NCBI GenBank assembly: GCA_029718625.1
Contig: CM056396.1
Coordinates: forward strand, 25,979,616 to 26,043,615
From: Synaphobranchus kaupii
Lineage: Eukaryota; Chordata; Actinopteri; Anguilliformes; Synaphobranchidae
Length of the DNA stretch: 64,000 nt
Reading direction: 5' to 3'
In this document: piece by piece, positions 1 through 9,417 of the stretch
How the letters are laid out: the number at the start of each line of letters is the position of its first letter
How positions within the stretch are numbered: the first letter of the stretch is position 1
Translations under genes and position numbers: made by a program
The notes under the pieces: generated by a model
Databases searched by the model: none
Told to the model about the DNA's origin: nothing
The model's input: the letters and a program-made list of their open reading frames with translations, nothing else

Positions 1-308
1 AAAGGGTCTACGGCTTGCCAGATTTGGGGGACATTTCAAAGTGATTGTGTGTGTGAGCCAATGCTAATGGGGATCATTTTAATTGGAAGCATGGGGGGGC
101 AGGGAGTGACAGGGAGTGACTCTTGGTGTCAATTGAAGATTGGGGGGGTGAGGGGTATTGAGTAATATGTTTAGGGAATAAGGTAAGGTATGACATGATG
201 CTGGGGGTTGTGGAATTCCCATGCAGCCAAAGATCCACTCTAAGGTAGCGAGGCCCTCGTCGGCTACTATATTTATAGTTATCTGATTGGAGAGGATAGT
301 GTAAAGTG
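1..308. other. non-coding flank, nothing recognised
   Basis: Mixed-composition DNA with short G-runs. No exon, RNA gene or mobile element was recognised. If the chn2 exon call at 36840-36870 is right, this lies in chn2 intron 1. Confidence 0.5.
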
Positions 309-316
309 CGTGTGTT

Positions 317-352
<36 letters not shown>

Positions 353-373
353 CGGGGCGGGCGGGCGGGGGGT
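309..373 (+). repeat. (GT)n followed by G-quadruplex-type G-runs
   Basis: A GT microsatellite (about 309-350) runs straight into a block at 350-372 of five G-runs of 3-6 bases separated by single C. That fits the canonical intramolecular G-quadruplex pattern of at least four G3+ runs with short loops. Folding is inferred. Confidence 0.85.
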
Positions 374-430
374 ATTTTGTAAACACTCAGGTTGTCAAGA
401 GAGTTGTGTATTTTTCAGGATCACGGTTGA

Positions 431-450
431 AGAGAGAGAGAGAGAGAGGG
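431..450 (+). repeat. (GA)n microsatellite
   Basis: About nine GA units ending in a short G-run. The flanking DNA at 374-430 and 451-699 has no recognisable feature. Confidence 0.85.
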
Positions 451-699
451 GGTGGAGGAGGGTGATTGATTGATGGATCTCTGAAAGGGGTATGAGTTGA
501 GAGGGAAGAAAAATGTTGGGGACGATCTCAATTTGTCAGCCGTGACACACTTTCCATCAGTCCATTTTATCCAATAGATCACTCCATTCTGCACATTACC
601 AAGTTGCAGAAAAGGTTATCCCACAGTCGAGTCCGCAGCGTTAAACGCACCGATGTGGTGCGCTTCCTGTGCGCGTGTCCTTATTCTTTAAAAAAGCCA

Positions 700-722
700 G
701 TGTGTGAGTGTGTGTGAGTGTG

Positions 723-796
<74 letters not shown>

Positions 797-861
797 AGTG
801 TGTGTGTGTTGTGTGAGTGTGCGTGTGAGTGTGAGTGTGAGTGTGTGTGTGTGTGTGTGTG
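700..861 (+). repeat. (GT)n / GTGAGT microsatellite
   Basis: A GT dinucleotide tract with interspersed GTGAGT hexamers. It yields only His/Thr open frames on the minus strand, which are not genes. Confidence 0.95.
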
Positions 862-1019
862 GAGTCTATTCCACATTCCAGTGCGCGCAGTGACATTTCA
901 GATTCGCCCGTTCCATTCCTGCGTGACGCTCGCCTCAGAAGCCCGCAGGTGAATATTAATTAGTCTCGAATGCAAAAGGAAAAACAAAGTGAAACTTCCT
1001 CTGTGCTGGAGATGGGCAG

Positions 1020-1306
1020 GGTGGTGGCGGCGTGGCGGCAGGGTGGCGGCAGGGTGGTGGCGGGGGTGGCGGCAGGGTGGCGGCAGGGTGGCGGCGGGGG
1101 TGGCGGCGGGGTGGCGGCGGGGGTGGCGACGGGGGGTGGCGGTGGGGTGGGGGCGGGGGGTGGCGGCGGGGGTGGCGGCGGGGGTGGCGGCGGGGTGGGG
1201 GCGGGGGTGGGGGCGGGGGTGGCGGCGGGGGTGGCGGCGGGGGTGGCGGCGGAGTGGCGGCGGAGTGGCGGCGGGGGTGGCGGCGGATTGGTGGCAGGGT
1301 GGTGGC
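1020..1306 (+). repeat. GC-rich GTGGCGGCGGGG minisatellite
   Basis: Imperfect tandem repeats built from GTGGCGGC and GGGG, with a unit of roughly 9-13 bp over about 290 bp. The plus strand is strongly G-rich. All six frames stay open here because stop codons cannot be formed, so the overlapping Gly/Ala, Pro and Trp/Arg frames are artefacts. Confidence 0.95.
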
Positions 1307-1454
1307 TTCTGTTTGCCGTGGCTCTGAGGAAGCCTGGCACATGCTACGCTTTTACTCTGCAAGTCATATTATGACCTGTGGAGTCATGTGTGTGTCCCAG
1401 ACCACAGTGTATATATAACTAATGCACAACAGGCTACTTACTATACAAGCCTAT

Positions 1455-1697
1455 TACATTATACATCCATTTTTTAAATTTTGTTTCTTTTCCTGTTTTT
1501 TCGCCCAATTTGGTAGCCAATTGTTTTCTATGATATTCAATACCCCCCCCACCGAGTCCCTCCCCCCTCCACCCCGGGAGCAGCCCCCTCCCTCAAGGCC
1601 CCGGCCGTACTCAGACCTGGCGGGATCCGGGGGCGCGAACCCCTGATTCTATGTGCAACTGCACAGACTTTTAGCGCTGCGCCACCGTGGCGGCCCG
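1455..1697 (-). mobile_element. tRNA-derived SINE-like element
   Basis: Read on the minus strand, the head near 1697-1640 has an A-box-like TGGCGCAGCGC and a B-box-like GGGTTCGCGCCC, spaced as in a tRNA-derived Pol III promoter. A C/T-rich body and T-rich sequence follow. It is a different family from the SINEs at 24961, 44048, 61108 and 61889. Exact ends and target duplications were not determined. Confidence 0.5.
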
Positions 1698-2249
1698 TGT
1701 GTGAGATGGGATACAGTGTAATATAGGCTCCATATCTCAGTTAGCATCCAGAGTTACTATGTAGTCACTTCTACTGCTTATAATACTGTAATTTCACTCC
1801 TCCCGCTTATAATAACTTGATATTTTGCTGTACTTGCAGCGTAGGTATAATGTTTAAATGGGCACTGATGGATATTGTGCTTTGGGTTATTGGCGTGTAG
1901 ATGAAACAAGCACTCTTTATTTCTGGATATCTGCAGAGCTTGTCCCATTTAATAACAGTAATAATAAAAAATTTTAAAAAAGGTATATAGAATTTTCTGC
2001 GAGCTCTTACCGCTACAAAACATTCCGCCAGTTAAGCTGTTTCTGCTACAGAGGCGCATAAATACAAACGAGAGGAAAAGACATTTTCCTTCTTCTTCTT
2101 CTTCTGCTTTTTCTAATTGGAAAGAAATGAAGTGGAGGGAACTGGAAGACAATTAACTGCAGTCTTTATCTCGGGCGCGCAGTCAGAAGGCGGTTCAGTG
2201 GCGGGATGGCGGTGCTGGCAGGAGAAATTATTCCTCAACGTTTGAGGGC
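1698..2249. other. non-coding, nothing recognised
   Basis: AT-leaning unique sequence with a CTT-rich stretch near 2090-2105. No exon with credible splice sites was found. Confidence 0.45.
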
Positions 2250-2277
2250 TTTTTTTTTTTTTTTTTTTTTTTTTTTT
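2250..2277 (+). repeat. poly(T) run
   Basis: A homopolymer of about 28 T. It may be a retroposon tail read in reverse, but no recognisable body is attached. Confidence 0.9.
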
Positions 2278-2387
2278 GTTTATCTCATTTTTCAATTAAC
2301 CTCGACGATTTAACTCCCATCATAAAGCAAAGCGTGTTTGCTCTAAAGAACAAATAAAATCTCCCTCCGTCCCCCCATCTCCCCCCA

Positions 2388-2389
<2 letters not shown>

Positions 2390-2420
<31 letters not shown>
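2390..2420 (+). repeat. poly(C) run
   Basis: A 31-base C homopolymer (G on the minus strand). Its length in the assembly may be unreliable. Confidence 0.9.
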
Positions 2421-2421
<1 letters not shown>

Positions 2422-2707
2422 CCTCCGTCGCGGGTTTTCTTTTTTTTCTCCAGCTGCTTCTCGCTTCATAGAGCTTCGTCCTTTTAAGGAAGCCGGGCTG
2501 TAAATTTCTGATTAAAGAAAATCCCTCAAATGCAGCTTTGAATATGCTGAAAGATTGTGATAACCCCCCCGCCCCACTCTCCCTCCCAGCCCTTTATTTT
2601 AGAGGCCTACTTCCCTTTTTACTGGAACTACTTCCTCTGTCAGGGAGCAAGCAGCATGTCCACTGCACGCCACAGAACGCCCCGGCTAATGATTTAAAAA
2701 CGCGTTC

Positions 2708-3190
2708 ACAGTCCCTCAGTCTGAGTCTCTCAGTCCCAGTCTCTCTATCTCAGTCTCACTGTCTCAGTCTCTCAGTCTCAGTCTCTCAATCTAAGTCTCA
2801 CTGTCTCAGTCTCTCACTCTCAGTCTCTCAATCTAAGTCTCACTGTCTCAGTCTCCCTGTGTCAGTCTCTCTATCTCAGTCTCACTTTCTCAGTGTCTCT
2901 CAGTCTCAGTCTCTCTGTCTCAGTCTCACTGTCTCAGTCTCTCTCAGTCTCAGTCTCTCTGTTTCAGTCTCTCTGTCTCAGTCTCTCTGTCTCAGTCTCA
3001 CTCAGTCTCACTGTTTGTCTGTCTCAGTCTCTCTCAGTCTCTCTGTCTCAGTCTCACTGTCTCAGTCTCTCTGTCTCAGTCTCACTGTCTCAGTCTTACT
3101 GTCTCTTTGTCTCAGTCTCACTGTCTCAGTCTCTCAGTCTCAGTTTCTCAATCTGAGTCTCTCAGTCTCAGTCTCTCTGTCTCAGTCCCA
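2708..3190 (+). repeat. CAGTCTCTCTGT pyrimidine-rich minisatellite
   Basis: Imperfect repeats of about 6-12 bp built on CAGTCTCTCTGT and CAGTCTCA over some 480 bp. The 222-aa Ser/Leu-rich frame crossing it is low-complexity translation of the repeat. Confidence 0.95.
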
Positions 3191-3567
3191 CAGACTCAGC
3201 CCCTAATTTTCAACAGAGTGCGATTTAACTGTAGCATAAAGCACAGGAAATTATCCCCCACTGGTGACTATTTGAAGCATTAATTTTTGATTGCCACTAG
3301 AGCTAGACTGTCTACTGGGAGTAGTTAATCAGGCCCAGAAAAAAAAAAATTAATTGGCACTAATTAAATACGAGCCCCTGGAAATAGTGTTTGGATCAAA
3401 ATGAATTGCAGGGAAATTGTAAATTGTGAAAACACTCGTACTCCTAACATCAGAGGAGAAACATTTCTGTCGGCAATCAGCGCTCAATTTATAAAATCAA
3501 GTCCCAAACTGTTCGGTGAAGCTTTCGCAGTGTCCGCCGAAGCGGTGATTGAACATGTCCCCTCAGC
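3191..3567. other. AT-rich unique sequence
   Basis: Unique sequence containing several TTAATT-type motifs. A 26-bp segment starting at 3447 is closely matched at 24389 (see findings). No coding content is supported. Confidence 0.4.
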
Positions 3568-4903
3568 CCGTTACAAAATAAAAGCCTTTAGCGGTCTCCA
3601 CGTCTGCCCGTTACAGAATAAAAGTCTTCAGCGGTCTCCACGTCTGCTCATTACAGAATAAAAGCCTTCAGCGGTCTCCACGTCTGCCCGTTACAAAATA
3701 AAAGCCTTCAGCGGGCTCCACGTCTGCCCGTTACAAAATAAAAACCTTCAGTTCTCTCCACGTCTGCCTGTTACAAAATAAAAGCCTTCAGCGGTCTCCA
3801 CGTCTGCCCGTTACAGAATAAAAGTCTTCAGCGGTCTCCACGTCTGCTCATTACAGAATAAAAGCCTTCAGCGGTCTCCACGTCTGCCCATTACCGAATA
3901 AAAGCCTTCAGCGGTCTCCACGTCTGCCCATTACAGAATAAAAGCCTTCAGCGGTCTCCACGTCTGCCCGTTACAGAATAAAAGCCTTCAGCGTTCTCCA
4001 CGTCTGCCCGTTGCAAAATAAAAGCCTTCAGCGTTCTCCACGTCTGCCCGTTACAAAATAAAAGCCTTCAGCGGTCTCCACGTCTGCCTGTTACAAAATA
4101 AAAGCCTTCAGCGTTCTCCACGTCTGCCCGTTACAAAATAAAAGCCTTCAGCGGTCTCCACGTCTGCCTGTTACAAAATAAAAGCCTTCAGCGGGCTCGA
4201 CGTCTGCCCGTTACAAAATAAAAGCCTTCAGTTGTCTCCACGTCTGCCTGTTACTGAATAAAAGCCTTCAACGGTCTCCACGTCTGCGCGTTACAGAATA
4301 AAAGCCTTCAGCGGTCTCCACGTCTGCCCGTTACAAAATAAAAGCCTTCAGCGGTCTCCACATCTGCCTGTTACAAAATAAAAGCCTTCAGCGGTCTCCA
4401 CGTCTGCCCGTTACAAAATAAAAGCCTTCAGCGGTCTCCACGTCTGCCTGTTACAAAATAAAAGCCTTCAGTTGTCTCCACGTCTGCCTGTTACAAAATA
4501 AAAGCCTTCAGTTGTCTCCACGTCTGCCCGTTACAGAATAAAAGCCTTCATGTCTGCCCATTACAGAATAAAAGTCTTCAGCGGTCTCCACGTCTGCCTG
4601 TTACAAAATAAAAGCCTTCAGCGGTCTCCACGTCTGCCCGTTACAGAATAAAAGCCTTCATGTCTGCCCATTACAGAATAAAAGTCTTCAGCGGTCTCCA
4701 CGTCTGCCTGTTACAAAATAAAAGCCTTCAGCGGTCTCCACGTCTGCCTGTTACAAAATAAAAGCCTTCAGCGGTCTCCACGTCTGCCCGTTACAAAATA
4801 AAAGCCTTCAGCGGTCTCCACGTCTGCCCGTTACAAATTAAAAGTCTTCAGCGGTCTCCACGTCTGCCCGTTACAAAATAAAAGCCTTCAGCGGACTCCA
4901 CGG
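3568..4903 (+). repeat. 40-bp minisatellite, about 33 copies, AATAAA in most units
   Basis: The unit reads TTACAAAATAAAAGCCTTCA followed by GCGGTCTCCACGTCTGCCCG, with CG/TG and A/G variants. A 10-bp-deleted unit occurs twice (about 4531 and 4651), 120 bp apart with the same neighbours, showing duplication of a multi-unit block. Nearly every unit carries the hexamer AATAAA on the plus strand. Confidence 0.97.
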
Positions 4904-5110
4904 CTCAGTCCAGTTCATTGCGGAGTTATGGATGATGCCATTGAGTGGCGGTGAGGGCCAGGCCGTTTCCACGGCGCCCGCCGTTTGCTTGTTTCAGCAG
5001 AAAATTCCGGAGGGATCGGGCACTTAGCAACCGCGGAGCGTAGGCCTCGTCGCTGATTCGGTGTCAGTGGCACGGCGCAAGCAGATTAATCAGTATACAC
5101 CCTGGGCTCT

Positions 5111-5118
5111 GTGCGCGC

Positions 5119-5150
<32 letters not shown>
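5111..5150 (+). repeat. (CA)n microsatellite
   Basis: A CA tract with one AAAC interruption. Confidence 0.9.
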
Positions 5151-5202
5151 CCTGGGCTGTAGGCTGTGTACTCTAAGCCTGGGGAAATAGGGCTTGTTAA
5201 AT

Positions 5203-5300
5203 GGAGATTGCAGGATTGAATCCCATAGCGGCTGCACGGTAGTTGTACCTTAGGGCGAGGCACTTCACTTTCAGTGCTGTACGATTCCGCTTCCCACAAA
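5203..5300 (+). mobile_element. degenerate tRNA-SINE fragment
   Basis: It contains a B-box-like TTGCAGGATTGAATCCCAT followed by GTTGTACC, GGCGAGGCACTT and related motifs. These come in the same order as in the well-preserved SINEs at 44048 and 61108, though heavily mutated. Ends are uncertain. Confidence 0.5.
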
Positions 5301-5562
5301 CACTGAACATTTATCATTCAGAGGCTAGCCCCGTGAATTTCTGCACGCGCATAAAGACAGTCTAACGACAGAGGGATACAGACCCTCACTATCAGAGTGA
5401 TGTAATCCAGCGAGCTGCTCAGTCCGGTGGCGTGCGGCGATGGCTGTGCCTGATATAACCCTGTTGTGTTTAAATCTGAGCAGGGATTGGGTTCATGGAG
5501 CCTTGTGTGGAGTGTAAGGTGGGATTGTTAGGAGTGTAAGAGTGTGGAGTGTAAGCGATCAC

Positions 5563-5787
5563 TGCCCCACCGTAATCTGCCCCACCCTAATCTGCCCCAC
5601 CGTAATCTGCCCCACCGTAATCTGCCCCACCCTAATCTGCCCCACCCTAATCTGCCCCACCGTAATCCGCCCCACCGTAATCTGCCCCACCCTAATCTGC
5701 CCCACCGTAATCTGCCCCACCGTAATCTGCCCCACCCTAATCTGCCCCACCGTAATCTGCCCCACCGTAATCTGCCCCACCGTAATC
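5563..5787 (+). repeat. 15-bp minisatellite, about 15 copies
   Basis: The unit is CCCACCGTAATCTGC with a G/C variant at one site (CCGTAA/CCCTAA). It abuts the 21-bp array at 5803. Because 15 is divisible by three, frames stay open on both strands. Confidence 0.97.
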
Positions 5788-5802
5788 CTCTTGCTCTGGT
5801 TC

Positions 5803-6476
5803 GGCTTCTACTGTCTCGACCTGCAGCTTCTACTGTCTCTACCTGCGTCTTCTACTGTCTCTACCTGCGTCTTCTACTGTCTCTACCTGCAGCTTCTACT
5901 GTCTCTACCTGCACTTTCTACTGTCTCTATCTGCATCTTCTACTGTCTCTACCTGCATCTTCTACTGTCTCTACCTGCACTTTCTACTGTCTCTACCTGC
6001 GGCTTCTACTGTCTCTACCTGCACTTTCTACTGTCTCTACCTGCAGCTTCTACTGTCTCTACCTGCAGCTTCTACTGTCTCTACCTGCACTTTCTACTGT
6101 CTCTATCTGCATCTTCTACTGTCTCTACCTGCATCTTCTACTGTCTCTACCTGCACTTTCTACTGTCTCTATCTGCGGCTTCTACTGTCTCTACCTGCAC
6201 TTTCTACTGTCTCTATCTGCGGCTTCTACTGTCTCTATCTGCACTTTCTACTGTCTCTACCTGCACTTTCTACTGTCTCTACCTGCGGCTTCTACTGTCT
6301 CTACCTGCACTTTCTACTGTCTCTACCTGCAGCTTCTTCTGTCTCTACCTGCAGCTTCTACTGTCTCTACCTGCAGCTTCTACTGTCTCTACCTGCAATT
6401 TCTACTGTCTCTACCTGCATCTTCTACTGTCTCTATCTGCATCTTCTACTGTCTCTACCTGCGGCTTCTAGTCTCT
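5803..6476 (+). repeat. 21-bp minisatellite, about 32 copies
   Basis: The unit is CTTCTACTGTCTCTACCTGC plus one base, with variants at the GCAG/GCAT/GCGG/GCAC junction. It is an exact multiple of seven codons, hence the 300-aa-plus open frames, which show only repeat sequence. Confidence 0.97.
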
Positions 6477-6938
6477 AAATGGCGGGAAAAGGGTGATCCC
6501 TCTCACCTTACAGGTGTATATGGGCCCCTTCCAGCACCAGAACTCTGTGTGTACTTATGAGTGTGTGTGTGTGTGTGGAGGGGGGGGGTGAAGTTATGCC
6601 TGGGAGTTTACACATTGATTGCATTACAGTAAATAATCCCATTAAATTAACGTAACTCAAAAGCATGTTATAATACACACATGAGGACTATACCAGGTTT
6701 GAAGTGTGATTGTTGTATTGTTTAGACTTTTTGTGCTCTTTTGCACATTTTGTGTGTATGAGCGAATGTCCGTGTTTGTATATAAGTGTGAAGATACGTG
6801 TGTGTTTATGCCATGCAAGCTGAATGCTGTTTGTTAGTGTATGTGCTGCCCTCTTCAGACAGACAGGGGGTACTGCAACTTCCAGCAGAGAGGTGACGGT
6901 GTCCTCCTGATCATATCTCCTCAAACTATGCACTGGAG

Positions 6939-6953
6939 ACACACTCACATGCA

Positions 6954-7022
<69 letters not shown>

Positions 7023-7148
7023 GCACGCACGCACACACACACACACACACACACTCACTCATACACTCACACGCACGCACACACACGCACGCACACACTC
7101 TCACACACACACACTCACACGCACGCACACACACTCACACACACTCAC
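6939..7148 (+). repeat. (CA)n / (CACT)n / (GCAC)n microsatellite
   Basis: Compound CA repeats with ACGC and ACTC interruptions over about 210 bp. A purine/pyrimidine-alternating tract of this kind can adopt Z-DNA. Confidence 0.95.
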
Positions 7149-8525
7149 AGCGGTTCCCGTTGTGGGCGACAACAATTATCCATATGACGTAGAGGTACCT
7201 CCAAAGAGGTGCTCTGGCATCACGATTTGGGCGGGGGCAATGTGGGGAGCAGAAAGGAAATTTCTACCGTTAGTGGTCTAGGGTGTACTTACCCTTTAAC
7301 ACAACTTACAAACACTTCCTGGTCACAGCATTTATGCTAAAAAGGCCCCTTTAAACCCCTGTTAACAGCTATTTCCTGTTAGCCTGCTGGGAGCCACGTA
7401 GTCGGGCAGAGGAAGATAGTATCATTCAATTTATGGGCCTGGCGTACACGTGAGATACAGTTTAATTCATTGGATTCAATTAATTTCATTTGTCTTTTTT
7501 ATTGATGAGCGAATACCAGGAAGAGCTTTTAATTTGAGTAAGCTGTGGCTGCCAGAGGCGCTAGCCGATCTTCTGATTGCCTTCGTGTGCCGTGTGCAAA
7601 CGCATGAATCTAAAATTACTCAATTTTACTCAATTGATGTTTAGGGCATCGTCTTCTCCGTGTTCCCTCAGATTAACAATCAAATCAATGTGTACCAGTG
7701 CCCTGCAAGCTTTTACTGGAGCCATTCCCAAACCGGAATATCCAACGGAACGCCGTGGCTGTTGGGCTTCAGGAATAACAGAAATGATTTAAACAAAGCT
7801 AATGGCGTGTAAATCCTTAATGATGTGTTCCATAAAGGACGGACGACACTGCGCACACCTACTGCGAGCGCAGATTGCAAAATGAGGTAATTAGGAAAAG
7901 AAATAAACATGAGCATTTTTGAAAACACACATTGATGTTGCACCACGGAAAAGTTCTGGGAGAAATATACCAAATGCGACACAATAAAAATGGTGTGAAA
8001 TCTTCGCTATGAACCTACAAACACAATTAGCAGCCTGCAAATCGCTGGACCGACGTGAATAATTTCACAAATTGTCAGAGAATTGAGTCTTGCACCGTTC
8101 CACACGTATGTAAATCTGCCTTGTGTCCCTTAGAGTTGGTTTAATGGTACTGCACTCGTAAATATAACATAAACTTTGTGAAATAGAGACCGATGGCCGG
8201 AACATTAACTGTGTTACCATCTGTGATCTCAGTTTATAATCCATTTATAATCAGTTTATATATCAACCTCAGTTTAGACACACGCTATTACATATTAACA
8301 GACTAGTTATACATGTGTAATACACCTATTTGAATTCTATACAGGAATGCTGTGTTCAGAAAAGGCTGTAAAATAAACTTGAATTAATCTTGTAAAGATA
8401 AAAAATGGAAATTTCTAACCCTAAAATTAAATGAAGCAGTGTTCCTATATAGCTGAAGTGCTATCTATCCAACCTCAAACAATGTATGTGGCACTCAAAG
8501 CACCTAAGATTAACATAAAAATCTT
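7149..8525. other. unique AT-rich non-coding sequence
   Basis: About 1.4 kb of complex sequence between arrays, one of the longer non-repetitive stretches. It is rich in TAAT/ATTA cores (for example 7460-7490 and 7610-7640). No coding exon was recognised. A conserved enhancer is possible but untested. Confidence 0.4.
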
Positions 8526-9374
8526 GGTCAGGCTCATAGTACTGTAAGGCTAACCTGGTCAGGCTCATAGTACTGTAAGGCTAACCTGGTCAGGCTCATA
8601 GTACTGTAAGGCTAACCTGGTCAGGCTCATAGTACTGTAAGGTTAACATGGTCAGGCTCATAGTACTGTAAGGTTAACCTGGTCAGGCTCATAGTACTGT
8701 AATGTTAACCTGGTCAGGCTCATAGTACTGTAAGGTTAACCTGGTCAGGCTCATAGTACTGTAAGGTTAACCTGGTCAGGCTCATAGTACTGTAAGGTTA
8801 ACCTGGTCAGGCTCATAGTACTGTAAGGTTAACCTGGTCAGGCTCATAGTACTGTAAGGTTAACCTGGTCAGGCTCATAGTACTGTAAGGTTAACCTGGT
8901 CAGGCTCATAGTACTGTAAGGTTAACCTGGTCAGGCTCATAGTACTGTAATGTTAACCTGGTCAGGCTCATAGTACTGTAAGGTTAACCTGGTCAGGCTC
9001 ATAGTACTGTAAGGTTAACCTGGTCAGGCTCATAGTACTGTAAGGTTAACCTGGTCAGGCTCATAGTACTGTAAGGTTAACCTGGTCAGGCTCATAGTAC
9101 TGTAAGGTTAACCTGGTCAGGCTCATAGTACTGTAAGGTTAACCTGGTCAGGCTCATAGTACTGTAAGGTTAACCTGGTCAGGCTCATAGTACTGTAAGG
9201 TTAACCTGGTCAGGCTCATAGTACTGTAAGGTTAACCTGGTCAGGCTCATAGTACTGTAAGGTTAACCTGGTCAGGTGCATAGTACTGTAATGTTAACCT
9301 GGTCAGGCTCATAGTACTGTAAGGTTAACCTGGTCAGGCTCATAGTACTGTAATGTTAACCTGGTCAGGTGCAT
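8526..9374 (+). repeat. 31-bp minisatellite, about 27 copies
   Basis: The unit begins GGTCAGGCTCATAGTACTGT and continues AAGGTTAACCT, with AATG and GTGCATAG variants in a few units. Units are very similar, suggesting recent expansion or homogenisation. Confidence 0.97.
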
Positions 9375-9417
9375 ACCGTTAGAGGCTATGAAGCCTGTAT
9401 ATGAGGCATGCGTCTGA

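Noticed and set aside
3568..4903. CRISPR-like appearance (regular 40-bp periodicity)
   Set aside because: Whole units are repeated without unique spacers, and the DNA is vertebrate. It is a minisatellite.
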